Below, piece after piece: positions 1 through 12,080 of a stretch of DNA of 64,000 nucleotides (position 1 is its first letter; every line of letters begins with the position of its first letter). The translations under genes and the position numbers were made by a program. This stretch comes from Aptenodytes patagonicus (lineage: Eukaryota > Chordata > Aves > Sphenisciformes > Spheniscidae), in the NCBI RefSeq assembly GCF_965638725.1, contig NC_134951.1, forward strand, positions 24,621,746 to 24,685,745, read 5' to 3'. Below the pieces are notes generated by a model. That model searched no databases and was not told the origin of the DNA. It worked only from the letters and a program-made list of their open reading frames with translations.

Positions 1-264
1 GATGTAATGGCCTGGCTGCCAGAGCTCACCCAAAGTACTAGCCAGCATGTTTCCTATGCAAACTGATGTGCTCGCTATTTTGTGACCTGTGTTGTACCTT
101 CCTGCCAATATCACATTTATTCTGTGTCAGCAATCCTTCTTGGGCTGCTTCTGAGGGACATGGGGAAGTATGGGGCTGCTAACCCAGAAAGAAACAACCC
201 AGGGTCCTCAGCTGCCTTAAATGGGGAGAGACACCAAGGCAGAGGACTGGCTCTCAGGCTTTGG
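1..264. other. Intergenic sequence at left edge, nothing recognised
   Basis: No coding exon, RNA gene or repeat was recognised in this short stretch, which ends at the target-site duplication of the LTR that follows. An open frame of about 99 codons crosses into the LTR. It resembles no known protein, so I treat it as chance. Confidence 0.5.
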
Positions 265-522
265 CAGGCTGTGCTGGTTGTGGCTGGGGTGATTTTCTTC
301 ACAGCAGCTAGTGTGGGGCTATGTTTTGGATTTGTGCTGGAAACAGTGTTGATAATACAGGGGTATTTTAGTTACTGCTGAGCAGTGCTTACACAGAGTC
401 AAGGCCTTTTCTGCTTTTCACACCACCCCACCAGCAAGTAGGGTGAGGGGGCACAAGAAGTTGGGAGGGGACACAGCTGGGAGAGCTGACCCCAATCGAC
501 CAAAGTGATATCCCATACCATA

Positions 523-530
523 TGACGTCA
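523..530 (+). promoter_or_regulatory. Palindromic CRE (TGACGTCA) in the LTR
   Basis: A perfect 8-bp cAMP response element, the consensus site for CREB/ATF proteins, lies 9 bp upstream of a TATA box. The same site occurs at the matching place in the second LTR (55532-55539), so it belongs to the original LTR promoter. Present-day activity is inference. Confidence 0.6.
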
Positions 531-539
531 TGCTCAGCA

Positions 540-546
540 TATAAAG
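540..546 (+). promoter_or_regulatory. TATA box of the LTR promoter
   Basis: TATAAAG lies just downstream of the CRE and in mid-LTR, where an LTR promoter is expected. Transcription would begin about 25-30 bp downstream, roughly 570-575. The sister LTR has a weaker CATAAA at the same place. Confidence 0.55.
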
Positions 547-674
547 TTGGGGGAAGAAGAAGGAAGGTGGGGACATTTGGAGTGATGGCGTTTGTCTTCC
601 CAAGTAACCATTATGCGTGATGGAGCCCTGCTTTCCTGGAGATGGCTGAACACCTGCTAGCTTTTGCTTTACTT

Positions 675-680
675 ATTAAA
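675..680 (+). terminator. LTR poly(A) signal ATTAAA
   Basis: ATTAAA is followed by T-rich sequence (CTGTCTTTATCTC), the usual R/U5 layout of an LTR. The same motif and its surroundings are found in the LTR at 55290-55850. Confidence 0.5.
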
Positions 681-810
681 CTGTCTTTATCTCAACCCAT
701 GAGTTTTCTCACTTTTACTCTTCGATTCTCTCCCCCATCCTACCAGGGGGGAACGAGCAAATGGCTGTGTGGTGCTTAGCTGCCGGCTGGGGTTAAACCA
801 CAACACAGGC

Positions 811-1265
811 ACACGTGGATCCCTGGCCCTGTCTTCACAGCCCCACTGGTACTGCCTCACCTGAGATCTTGTGCAGCTCACTGTGCAATTGCCAAGGAGC
901 CAAATCGCTCTCAAAGGCATGCTTGTCCTTCACAGGGATGCATGTAGCCTCGACCTTCAGCCAGCATTGCTTGCTGCCTTGTGTGAAGCTGACCTATGCT
1001 GACTGCAATAGTATCTTCTTACTGCTGAGTCCATGTTTCCAACAGCCGAGCCATCAGGACAGGTGTGGTCCTAGACGATGGTGACCAAGGCCCTGATGTC
1101 TTTTGGGTCCCAGATCACACAGAGCTCAGCTGCTGAGAAATATTCTCTAGAGAAGACACTTTCTCCCCATTGACAAGAGAGGGAAACTGGGGAGATACGA
1201 TTCATCAGACTGAGTTAGACACCATGAACGCCCTTTCTACCATCTCTTACTCCTTTCTGAAGACC
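811..1265. other. Intergenic spacer between LTR and CR1, nothing recognised
   Basis: No gene, RNA or recognisable repeat was seen. Open frames on either strand are short and low in similarity to anything I know. Confidence 0.45.
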
Positions 1266-1267
1266 TC

Positions 1268-1675
1268 TATGTTTGCCTAGTTTGGAGAGAAGGAGGCTGA
1301 GGAGCAACCTCATTGCTCCCTACAGCTTCCTGAGGAGGGGAAGCAGAGAGGGAGGTGCTGAATTCCTCTCCCTGGTATTCAGTGACAGGACACATGGGAA
1401 TGGTTCAATGCTGTGCTGGGGAGGTTTAGACTTGACATTAGGAAGCATTTCTTTACAGAGAAGGTGGTCAAACACTGGAACAGGCTTCCTAGAGAGGTGG
1501 TCGATGCCCCAAGCCTGTCAGTGTTTAAGAGGCATTTGGACCATGCCCTTAATAACGTGCTTTAACTTTTGGTCAGCCCCGAAGTGGTCAGGCAGTTGGA
1601 CTACATGATCATTGTAGGTCCCTTTCAACTGAAATAGTCTATTCTGTTCTGTTCTGTTCTGTTCTATTCTAGGAT
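1268..1675 (+). mobile_element. CR1 LINE 3' end, truncated and mutated
   Basis: Translation in shifting frames gives the C-terminal reverse-transcriptase tail typical of CR1: an LERRRLRSNLIAPYSFLRR-like stretch, SDRTHGNGS, then [13 protein letters not shown] in a shifted frame where intact copies encode [13 protein letters not shown]. It ends with the CR1 3' non-coding segment (GTAGGTCCCTTTCAACTG at about 1615-1632) and a tail of TTCTG/TTCTA pentamers (about 1640-1672). It closely resembles the minus-strand copy at 41142-41590, so both belong to one subfamily. It is 5'-truncated, as most CR1 copies are, and cannot move. Confidence 0.85.
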
Positions 1676-3364
1676 TACACCTCTTTTCTCCTCCGCTCAC
1701 CAACTGTCTAAAGGCAGAGCCAACCCATGAACATTTGTGACTTTTCCTCCAACCAATCTTTCCTAAATAAAGTATATATTCAAGCTGCTCTATGTTCTAT
1801 TTTATAGATAAGTTGCCTGAAGCATGCATTCAAATGAGAGAAATCACAAGCACATGTCTACTTGTTTTTGCACGTGCTAGGTGTACACTCACAGCTTAGC
1901 TTAAGGAAAACTCCGTAATATCAATTGATAAACGCATACATACATGAGACAAAAATGCTGCAATGTTGAAAAGAACTGATACAATTTTTCATTTACCTGA
2001 GACAAACCGTGCCTTCTTATTAAAACAACCCTCTAATACATCATCAATGCTTAATTTAGAATATACTTATTAAAATGAACTAACACATACAGTAAACAAA
2101 ACAGCTGAGAGGTATTAGGGAAACCTGTGGTAGAAAAACAAGTGGTTGGCAAACAACGCTTTCACAGAGTCTAAGCAGACCTTCAACCTTCAGAAATAAA
2201 TATTTTGTAATATTATCTTATTTTGCACATTTACTAAATCACAACAAAGAAACTGAAAATCAAGGCTCCTTTAGACATAGCAATGAACATAATCTAAATT
2301 TATAACTATAGTATGAAAGCAAAATTGAGTAATAAGGCATCAAAGTGCAACACTGACAAGGGTGTGAAATCTCTGTTTTAAAGTAATTTTGCACCTGTTT
2401 TCTACCAGCTGTCAGGTTTAATATGGACAAATAAGTTTCATATATATAAATTCTTCCCAAACTCAAAAATAAAATTTCTACTCTTCCTTTTGTTTTTCCG
2501 ATTCTTTTCCAGAGCGTTTCTTCCCCCCTAGAAACAGAAACTATTAAATACCACAAATCCCTGCAATGAAGTAGTCCACAATAAACATTGTTCACATATT
2601 TAAAATTGATATTTGATTTATTGTGCCCAAAATACATTTATAGGGTTTTTTTTCACTATCAATTTTGTCTCCTCTCTCTTTTTTTTTTCCCCTCTGCAGA
2701 GGCTTGTAATGTACTGAACAGAGAAGATGTTCAACACTACACATTAAACATTTGCCTGACAGTTTGATTACTCTACCACATTATCTGGGCTCTGCTCACT
2801 ACCTCTGTCCTCTCAGCTATACTCTCCTCAAATATTGGCACTGGTCTTCATACACAGAAATATTTGTATTTTAAATACTCTCCAATGCAAAATGTCCTTG
2901 GATTTTACAGGGCGTTTTTTCTGTCCTCTACTTCAGGCAGTTGTGAAAAGCATGATGTAAATCATCTGTGGCACAGCCTTCACAGTCCTCAGATGGTGCT
3001 TAATGATTGCACAGCATCTCATAAAACAGGACACAAATGTTTTTATGGCTATGGACTTGTATGGGCTCAATTCCATATTTCTTCCGAATTTAGTACATTT
3101 CTGCTGAATTAGCTTCTGATCTCTTTTCCCATCCTATTGTGCATCTGGCAAGAGGTCTGGGCTAAAAGCAGATAGGGCGTCGAGCCACTTCTTCCTTCAG
3201 GGTTGTCAGCCCCTGGAGAAACATCACTCAGCTGTTGAGAAATGCTAAATAAGAAACACAAGTAAGGCCTCACTTGTTGTGTAGCTTAAATTTTGTTCTT
3301 CATGTGAAGAAGGAGCTCTTTTAAGCATTAATTTTAGAAGATTTAAGATTTAGCTGCAAAAGAT
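1676..3364. other. Intergenic, AT-rich, no gene recognised
   Basis: This stretch is AT-rich with many stops in all frames. No splice-flanked conserved exon, RNA gene or young repeat was seen. Confidence 0.45.
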
Positions 3365-3367
3365 TCC

Positions 3368-3438
3368 CTTCAGACCATCTCAAGCTGTTATCCTGTCAGC
3401 AGGAAGACAAACATGCTACCAACTGAGCTGTCATAGCC
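3368..3438 (-). repeat. Decayed tRNA-like sequence (tRNA pseudogene or old tRNA-derived SINE)
   Basis: Read on the minus strand, AGCTCAGTTGGTAGCATG (near 3430-3412) matches the D-arm/A-box of tRNAs (classical form GCTCAGTTGGTAGAGC). A degenerate B-box-like GCTTGAGATGG follows some 35 bases on (about 3384-3374). The acceptor stem does not close and the anticodon arm is unclear, so it is not a functional tRNA. It could be a tRNA pseudogene or the head of an ancient SINE. Confidence 0.4.
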
Positions 3439-3529
3439 TGCTCTGAGAAGTCAATCTTTAAGCCACTCTCTTTCCATCTTTTAAAGTAGTCTTATGCAAC
3501 CTGACCTGTCAGGAGTGAGCAGGCCAAAA

Positions 3530-3850
3530 CATAGGAAAGGAATACCAGGGGGAAGGATTGAAATACTATGGCATGGAGATGCTGGGAGAAGGACACCAGG
3601 AGCACTCACATGGCTTTGGATAAAGGGCCTTGTAAGAGAAAAGGTTGGTAGTTTGGCAGCAGAGGTTTGGGGATGGGGCACAGGGAAGGGATGAAGTTGT
3701 TGTGGTAGGGAAGAGAAAAGATGTTGAGGGTGTTACTTTGCAGTAGCAGAAGAGAGGGGAGGTGGACACTGAAGTGAGGTGAGAGGGATTTGAGAATTGG
3801 GCCTGAGGGTATTGCAAAATGGAAGAAGGGAGTAGACATGACAGGAGTAT
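3530..3850 (+). other. Purine-rich (G/A-skewed) intergenic segment
   Basis: For over 300 bp the + strand is strongly enriched in G and A with few C, for example repeated GGGA, GAGG and AGAA runs. No protein similarity is evident in open frames of either strand. A similar segment lies at 11580-12080. It may be remains of an old repeat; I cannot name it. Confidence 0.4.
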
Positions 3851-4629
3851 TTATTAGACAAGCCTGATGGCACTGATCGTTGTCAATGCCCTCCCCATGC
3901 ACACACAAGCACACTCCCAACGCCTTCTTCCTGGGCAAACAGCTACTGACAGTGCAATGGTGCACATTAACATGTTTGCAGTAGCAGGTCAGCTGTCCTT
4001 TCTGTTGAGTAATTACTGTTCAGTGACAGCGAAAACTGGTTTATTCCAGGATGAATGTTTTCTGTTGAGTGGCTGCTGCACTGTAGATGGCTAACTGTTC
4101 ATGGGACTCTAGTGGTGGTAGCCTGGTGTTGGTAAGCTGAAGACCCTCATGTGCCACCTGGTTATTTAAATTGCCTTCTGTAAATTTAGTTGTAATTTCT
4201 GTCTAAATGTCCCTGCATTCCTACTGCCTGGAGTCTTCTGGGCAAGACTTATACCACACTTGGACCAGTCTGCCTCACATTTTTTCTGCCCTCCCTAGCT
4301 GTTCACACATCATCACAGCTCAGCTGTTTTGATATGGTTCTGGCATATCACGTCACACTTGTTTCTGTGGTTCCTTCGGCTTCATTAGTCTGATGTCTGT
4401 CTATGAGCTACTTTCCTGAAAACAAAGAGATTTCAGTTAATGCTATCTTACGAGAGCGAGCTTTTTTAAACATAAGGTTTTCTTTTTAATAAAATAGCTA
4501 TACCATGTTTTCTTGTCCAGAAGTGTTGACAGTACTTAAAAATGTAGTTTAATGGCTTTATTTAAAAATATGTGCACGTATAAAGACTCTTTTCTCTACA
4601 AATACATACCTTCTACTGCCTATTTGCAT

Positions 4630-4740
4630 GTAGGTAAGTAAGACCCTCCGTGTTGTGTCAGACCAAAGGTCCTTCAAAGATGTTTTAAGTTCACTGTCTT
4701 GTCTTTCAGGAATAGACTATCAGAACCCACAAAGCCAATT
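4630..4740 (+). repeat. Possible ancient amniote interspersed repeat fragment
   Basis: The string GTGTCAGACCAAAGGTCC followed by a CTGTCTTGTCTTTCAGG-like stretch recalls an old repeat common in reptile and bird genomes that contains CAGACCAAAGGTCCATCTAG and CCTGTCTC. The match is short and diverged, so it is tentative. Confidence 0.3.
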
Positions 4741-5229
4741 ACAGCTGAAGAATTGTTTAAAAATCTATCAATTCTCAGCTACAGCATCTCAGTTAAAAAC
4801 TGCACTCAGGTAAAGAGGCTTAACACCTACTTATGTGTCCAACGGGAATGCCAACTGGACACATGAGCAGGCACACAGTGAATTAGTGGGAGATCAACAG
4901 CTTGATCACATAGGGAATGTCTGCACAGCTACCCTCGTCAGAAGTATGACTATGACTCCAGGCACAAAGAATATAGGACATACCTCCACAACAGCATTCA
5001 GGAAACAGAAATGTAGAAAGAAATTTGGAGATCATTCTGGTAATCTTTGTGTGCAAACAGGGAGCTAGAAAACAGAAATAACATTTTCATAGTATTTTCC
5101 TATACGTTGCTGGTAAAACAACAAAGGAATAAAGATTCAAAAAAACCACAGATGAAAACTACATGTTATAGATTGCTTAATCATCCTAAAAGCATGATCT
5201 ATTTAAGTGATCAAAGATTAAAGGCCCCT

Positions 5230-6130
5230 TGATCACAATTTATAAATGCCAAACCTAGCTGTTGAAGGTATAATGAGATTCAGTGGTTGGGACATAAAGC
5301 TAAACTAATTCAGACCATAAATAATGCTCTCATTAGTTATCTGTGTGCATACTAACTGATGAAATAATCTATCAAAGATTGCCCATCATTAAAAAGAATT
5401 AAATCAACATTGGATTTTTATTTGATAGACATGCTTTAATTCGGCAACATCTATTGGGCTTGAAGCAAATTAATTAAGGGATGTCCAGTGACCTGTGTTA
5501 CTCAAAAGGCTGGAGTAAATAATTGTAAAGCCTATATTAATCACTGAGTTCTTTAATTTATCCACTGCAAATAACAACCTCATAGCTTGGTTATGTGTTG
5601 CAAGGCTTATGTCTTGATTTGTTTAGCCTAATCACCATATCAAGATATCCTTTGCACAGGATATCTCCTTCCTCTCACAGCCAGCAACAACCCTAAAACT
5701 GACCACTGGAACACATCCTGTCCTCTAAATCATATTGCCACCTTTGTCAACAAGCCCTCACGGAGGTCACACTGGAATCAGATAGGGACATTTTCACTAG
5801 CACTGTTGTCCAAAAGGATTACAAAGAAGGTGACATTATTTAGGGCTGTAACTATATCCTACTGAGACATGTCCCATGATGGTTTTATTACTGTTGCACT
5901 TTTTAAAATGCATTACAGCGCAGCCTGGGAACAATGTGCTCATTTGTCAAGATAATATACATCTAAGTGTGTCTCCTGTTAAGCTCACAGTCAGGCATTT
6001 CTGAAGCCTAATCATCACTTTGCCTTATTTTTGGCTGGGGGTGATTCACTTAACCTCTCTGTGGCTGTGTGTCAAATGACAATAATAATCTGCTTTCTGG
6101 GGGCTTGAGAGCATTAGGTAGCATTATGTA
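5230..6130. other. AT-rich, TAAT-rich non-coding block; possible conserved element
   Basis: There are no open frames of note. The segment has many homeodomain-type cores (TAAT/ATTA), including AATTAATTAAG near 5468-5478, and uniform composition without repeat signatures. Such sequence is typical of conserved vertebrate enhancers, but conservation cannot be seen from one sequence. Confidence 0.3.
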
Positions 6131-9100
6131 GTGCGCTGTAACTTGAAGTTATATCTCAGCATTTCAGAGAGATCAGCATAGTGACCTGTCTTTCACCTGT
6201 ATAGGTGATGACTGTGTGTCATCCAAGACAACTCGGCTTTAGTCTGAGGAAGGAACATTTCTTAGCAGTGAAGGTATGCCCCGTTCTTATACACCAAATG
6301 GTACACTGAAGCTCTGGGAATTGGACAAAAGCATTGGCATGGCTCACCACACTTATGTGGTAAGCCACCATACCATAATGTTTATATGGACTACTCTCAG
6401 CAGTAAGATTTCACCCAACACTTTTATTACAGTTTGCTATTTCTCTTTCATTAGTTACTTGCTAGCAGCTACTGGCCTCACATCTGGCACATATAGGTAA
6501 TAAGGATTGTATTTTCAGGGAGAAGACTGTTTCAATTTGCTGCTAGTTTTAGCCAAACGACATGCTATTTTGCATTTGGTGCAATGTTGGGTTTTTTCTC
6601 CTGCCAATTATAGCCACATCACACATTGGCCTAACTTAAGGTCTACGGTGTACAGATTTGCTCGAGGAGTTCTCTTTTGTAAAGCTCTTACGCTGTTTTT
6701 GCTACCATTAAGGACTGATGCTTTATGAATCTTTTGCATATGGAATTGTGCCAAATGGCAGTCATGGAAGTCACCACTAATTGTGGAGAGCCAGGCAATG
6801 GACACAGCTCCTTCTCCAGCTCCAGGCTTTGTCAGCTAGAAGGCCATCATGGCTCTCCTGCCAGACGCTATAGTTCCCTGCCGGCTGTTAGCTGAACTGC
6901 TTGCGGAATTGTTCCTTACCCACATGGAGCTAAATATGGCAGGTCAGAAAAGGGTTACTGTTCAAAGTAACCCAGCTCACTTTGATGGGCATATAAGCAG
7001 CTCAGGAGCAGATTAGAAGGGGCAATAAGCTGCAACATGGATGGTGGGGGAGAGGAGAGGTGTTCAGCTGAAGACAACAGCTTCTGCTAGCACAGCCAGA
7101 TCTTGGAGTGAACATGTGTCCCAGCCTTAGTTTTGCTTGATTTCTCATCTCTCTAAAATAAGGAGCACCATAGGAAGTAGGATTTTCCTCTGGCAGCTTC
7201 TACCTATCCCAATCTCATCTGCATATCTCCCCATTAATGCTGAATTTTAATTTGCCCATTGAGCACTCTAAAAGCTCCCTTCTTTGTTCTTATTCACTCC
7301 CCACTCACTTCTAAAGACACTGGCCTTGATCATATTGTGACTTCTGTTATGCAGCAGTACCACTCTAATTAGTACTTGAACTCATTCCTGACTGTTACTT
7401 TGGAAGAAGCTGGCGGTATTTTTTCATTTCCATTTTTCAGGTCTGTTAATGAAAAATTCACCTTCTGTGATAGACGAGGAGTTTGCAAGTGACAGTAACT
7501 CAGGTCACAAAAACTTCATTTAATAGATTGCATTTAAGTGATTTGTTGCTATGGCCAATGTATTCACTTCTTTCATGCTGCTTCCAGCTACCAATGCCAG
7601 CTCTGTACTGAATACAACATGGAGAATGGGGAATGTGTAACTACTTAAACGGGGTAAAATAAGAAGTGTGTATCTGGATCCTTATGTTTGGGCTTCAGGC
7701 GAAGTTAGTATTTTATTACTTATTGCTGTTACAATATGTTGTTGATGATCAGATTTCCTCAGAAATCTGTCATTCTGAAGTACTCACAGTATTTTTTTGT
7801 CTTTGAGTTTATCCTCTTCAGCAGTGGTAATGATTAATCTGATTCTCTTGGCATGCAGTTTTAAGTCCAGTGACTTCAGCAGAATGAAACTATAACCTTA
7901 CCAAATGGAAACCTATTGCCTTGTCAGTGCAGAGTCCCTTCATATGTGCTGAAGGATTGAATGCTCAGCAAACTCTTCTAAAATGATTTCACGAGCACAC
8001 CTGCTACCTCCTTGGTAGTCAGTTTGATTTCTGGTAGTGTAGGTAAATTTAGGTTTCATTTTATAGGGAAAAGTGAGCTCACTCACTTAAGACCTGAAGG
8101 GAGGTTTCATTCTGCACAGCCATTTCACCCCTTTCTGTTCCTGAGCTAGAAAAATGTTTCCTGAGGGATCTCTTACTTGTCCCCTAGGAAACCTGGAATT
8201 GCCTCCAGACCAAATCAGAATTAGAATTACTTGGCAGCTAAAAGCTAGTTTCTGATAATAGCCTATCTGTTGGAGATGCTGGAACAGCAGAGACTCTGCA
8301 CCTTGCCACTGTCAAAACTGTCTCCTTATAACACAGGTGTTTACTAATTAATTGGCTGCTTCTGCCTTCAGTTTGTTCTCTTTTTTTTCAGACATTTATT
8401 TCATTTGGATTCCTTATATGTAAGATATTCCTGATGCGTGGGGGTTTTGGTTTTCTTTTTCAAATAACTGGCAAAGAATTAGGGCCATTGGTTTCTGTAG
8501 CTTGTGTAAGCAGGTATCACCTTTCTGTCAATTCACAAAAATAGCAACTTCAGTACAAAGTTCAGTCCAGACTGTCACCTTTGTAGAAAAAAATGTACTC
8601 TGGTTATAGTGAAGACCTCTACTATAACTCTCAGTGGGGCTTTTGCCTTATTAACATAATTGAATGCAAAATAATGTCTTAGAAGATATAAGAAGTCTAA
8701 GAATCAGTTAAAACAAATATTTATAGAATGGGGATCCTTTTTTCAAGAACAAGAAAACCAGGCTGACTTCACAGTTAGAGAAGTTGTCAAGTTCTATGCA
8801 AGTGAGAAGATAGTGTCTAGTAAGAAGTTAATCATTACACTGAGGCCTGCTTTATTTAGGAGTCTCCATCAGCGTAAAACTGCAAAATTATGCAGAATAT
8901 ATTCTAATTGTCCTTGTGCTGTATTTTCAAATGCCTAAGTCTTATGAAAGAAAAGGATGCAACAAACAATAACCAACGCCCATCTCTGACATACTGTGCG
9001 CACCTAGTAAACAGATAAAGCGTTGTGCTGTAGCATCACCATTTTCAAAGAAAGGAGGGTGGGTATGTAACTGTAGCACAGCTTAGCCTTCAGACCACTA

Positions 9101-11575
9101 AAAACTGGCTCCTTCCATAGCCTGCTGGTCACCAGTGGGGCTATGCTGCAGCCTAACCCTTTGAACGTGAGGAAATATTTACACATAGATTTAATAGATT
9201 ACAGCCTCAGTCCACAAAGACTTACTCATGTTTTTCACTGTAAGAAATCCCACTGAAATCTCTATAAAGTTCGGTGTGAACTTTTCTGAGAACTAGGCTT
9301 GAAAAGCCTGTTCGTGCTTCTGAGTAGCCATTACTAATCGCAAAATCAAATTGTTTTGAGAGAAGCAAGGCAAAGGAAACTTGTTTCCTGTGATTTTTCT
9401 GCCATAAAGTTCTCTCATACTTCCGAAACATATTACTCCCGTCTGTCTTGCATGGTCCTTGGCAACTTGCAGAGTGAGCTGCCCCTGTGGCTGCATCTGG
9501 CAAGGTGCTGTTGGTTTTGGGCTATCTGTGGTAACTGATGGGCCTGTAGCCAAACAGGATAGAGAACTGTTGTTTTGTGGCGCAGCCTTTCTTTTCATGG
9601 GGTACTAACTGGGAGCTCCTTTCTACTGATTTTTATGAAACTTTTAAGAACATATTTACTTTGGATGAAACCAGCCAACTGGTTCAAAAGGTACTATGAA
9701 AATCTCCTGCGGGCTGATGTGCAAGGGGTAAGATTACATAAAACCTTATTTCCTTTAAATTTTATCATTTTTTGATAAAAAAAATTCCTTTAAATCTCCT
9801 TCAAATACTTTAAAGGCTACTATAATGGGTTATATCCATAACCTGTTTTGATTTATTTCAGTGGCGTTTTGATTAAGCTTGCAAGAAATAGGAGAGAATA
9901 ACTCGGCAGAGAATTCTCTGCCACATTTCTCTTTCTTGTCTTCTCACCCTTGAAATATATTCTTTCCCCTCTGTGGATATGACTCTTGTGAATGGAAGGC
10001 CTTAAGTTTTACCCTTCACATTTAACTGATGAACCCACTGTAGTATGCAAGAATCTAGTGAAATAGTGTAAAGGCCAGTTTACATTTTACTGAAAGTGAA
10101 TATTCAGGAAGGATGGAATACAAAGAAATGGAAAAAGCCCACACAGGGCCTGACCATGAATTGGTATACATCAGTTCAGTGGTCATGTGCTGGATGATGC
10201 CTTCTGTTTCAGCACACCACAGAGTTGCCATAATGCAGTACGTAGCAGACTGTGATGAAAACTCTAGGCTCATTTAACACTGACAGATTTGTGGCAGACA
10301 TCAAATGCTTGACTCTTGACCACTGCATATGAACCAAGCTTTGGAGAGAAAGGAGGTATTAGGAAGGTTTTTCAGCACCAGAGGCTTAGTTAAATTACAA
10401 ACTGTATTAACTTTTAAAAGAAACTGGATAACTGCTGTTTACTTACATTAAAACGGGTTTGTAGAATGTGTTTTTAGGAATACCTGAAGTAAATGGTTAG
10501 AATCTTCTTATTCTAAATAAATTTAAATAGACTACGTAAAAAAGGATTTCCATCTTTTGCAAGTCTAGAATAACCTGCCATGAAAGAAGCTCATTCTCAG
10601 CTGCTGTTTTAAACATCTCCCAACCACCCCTAGCAATATGTTTTGACAAACTTATTTTTTATTTTAATTTGTTCTCCATTTCTAATATTAATTGTCACCT
10701 TATACTGTTGTCATTATTGCGCAGTACTGCAACTTGTGAAATACCTGAATATCTCCACTTGGATGAAGCTGAAAACAGGAAAATAGCTTGTCACCTTCTG
10801 TGCTATTTACTGCTTGTGGACTGCGTAGTTCACAAAGTCATTTAAGCTGTTGAGAACCTTGTCAATATGATAGATTTGCTGTCATTTTACTGAAATCCCC
10901 AAAAGTAAACTTATTAGATTACTGACTGAGGCCACAAAAATGTTCCCTGTTTCTGCCCACCATTGTCAAGCAGCAATTGTAAGGTCCTTGACTTCATCTC
11001 AGATAGTTTCCATAGGAACTGTTTGAAACTGTCTACAAATGCAACTGAAAGATGGTCTGAGGTGGTAATCTGGGACCAAACCCTTGGCAGAGACCCACAC
11101 CTAAGCCAGCCACTGACTGCTCTGTTTCTAACTTGACAATCATCATTTTGCCTGCTGGTAAAGTCCCTAGTTTCTATTCACGTGAGACTACCTGGAGCTA
11201 AATAAAACTCTAAAATGATAAGCATATATTCCGTAAGACAGACACAGGATTTTCCTTTGATTCCTGAAGAGGCACTGGAGGTACCTGTGTGAGAAAGGAG
11301 AAGGAAGGACTAGAGATTCTGGGTAAACCTGAAACACCAGTTAGACTAACCTTCATGACTACAGCTGTGAAGCAAGAGCCTAACTACTGAGGCAGAATAA
11401 CTTGTTCCAGTGAACGTTGTTAAGACATGTAGCTTGGTGAGGGAGGAATAAAAAGGTTCAACTGCAAACCCAAGCTTGTATCATCACCTCATGCTGCTTA
11501 CCTGAAGCCAACCAGAAGCAACCAAGGAACTTGCATTCAGGACTGGATACAGTCGGTATTATTCTTATTTATTAT
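6131..11575. other. Intergenic, no gene recognised
   Basis: Frames are short and unlike known proteins. One perfect short hairpin occurs at 6952-6973. I recognised no repeat family or RNA gene here. Confidence 0.45.
6952..6973. repeat. Perfect inverted repeat, 8-bp arms, 6-base loop
   Basis: GGGTTACT and its exact complement AGTAACCC are separated by GTTCAA. The arms are too short for a pre-miRNA. It may be a paired protein-binding site or chance. Confidence 0.5.
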
Positions 11576-11579
11576 TCCT

Positions 11580-12080
11580 ATGGGGTAAAAGAAGTGGATA
11601 TAGTGTCACCAGTGATGCTGGGCACTAGGAGGTGAAAATCCTCAGGGAGGAGCATAAAGAGGCATTGACTGGCCAGCGCTCTAACAGAGTTAGGGAGAAG
11701 AGGGAGAAAAAAACTATATGATGACATGTATTTAAGCAGTGATTCAAGAGACATGTTTATGGTACATGGAACATAAAGAGAAGCTTGCAAAATGGAAAGA
11801 GAATAAGAAGGCTTTGGAGTGAGGTGTGGACTTAAGGAGACAAGAGGTGGAGCAGCAACATCTTATGCATTGCAGATTAATTGAAGGGCTAATGGGAGAG
11901 AGAAGTTGAGATTTAGAGAAATCGCTGAGAGAAATGGTTGGACCAAGCAGGAGAGAGCTTGAGAGCATCTTATATCAAAATAGGATTAGAAGAAAAAAGG
12001 GTAGGATATCTTGCCTTGAATGGAAGTAAAAGAATGAGAAGGGAGGAAATACTGAAGGAATAATTGCCCAAAGGCTGTAC
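11580..12080 (+). other. Purine-rich (G/A-skewed) intergenic segment
   Basis: About 500 bp with strong G+A enrichment on the + strand, including GGGAGAAGAGGGAG near 11690-11706. It looks like the segment at 3530-3850 in composition, although I did not establish homology. No gene was recognised. Confidence 0.4.

Larger units (their letters stand above)
265..810 (+). mobile_element. Solo LTR of an endogenous retrovirus (ERVL-like), with target-site duplication
   Basis: The element runs from TGTGCTGG at 270 to CCACAACA at 805, so it has the TG...CA ends of a retroviral LTR, and is 536 bp long. It is flanked by perfect 5-bp direct repeats CAGGC (265-269 and 806-810), which shows the insertion boundaries directly. 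Inside are a palindromic CRE, a TATA box, and an ATTAAA poly(A) signal, in LTR order. No retroviral gene sequence flanks it, so it is a solo LTR left by recombination. It shares long stretches with the LTR at 55290-55850, notably the region around the CRE and the part near the 3' end. A 5-bp duplication fits ERVL-type elements in established classifications; the family name cannot be fixed without a repeat library. Confidence 0.88.
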
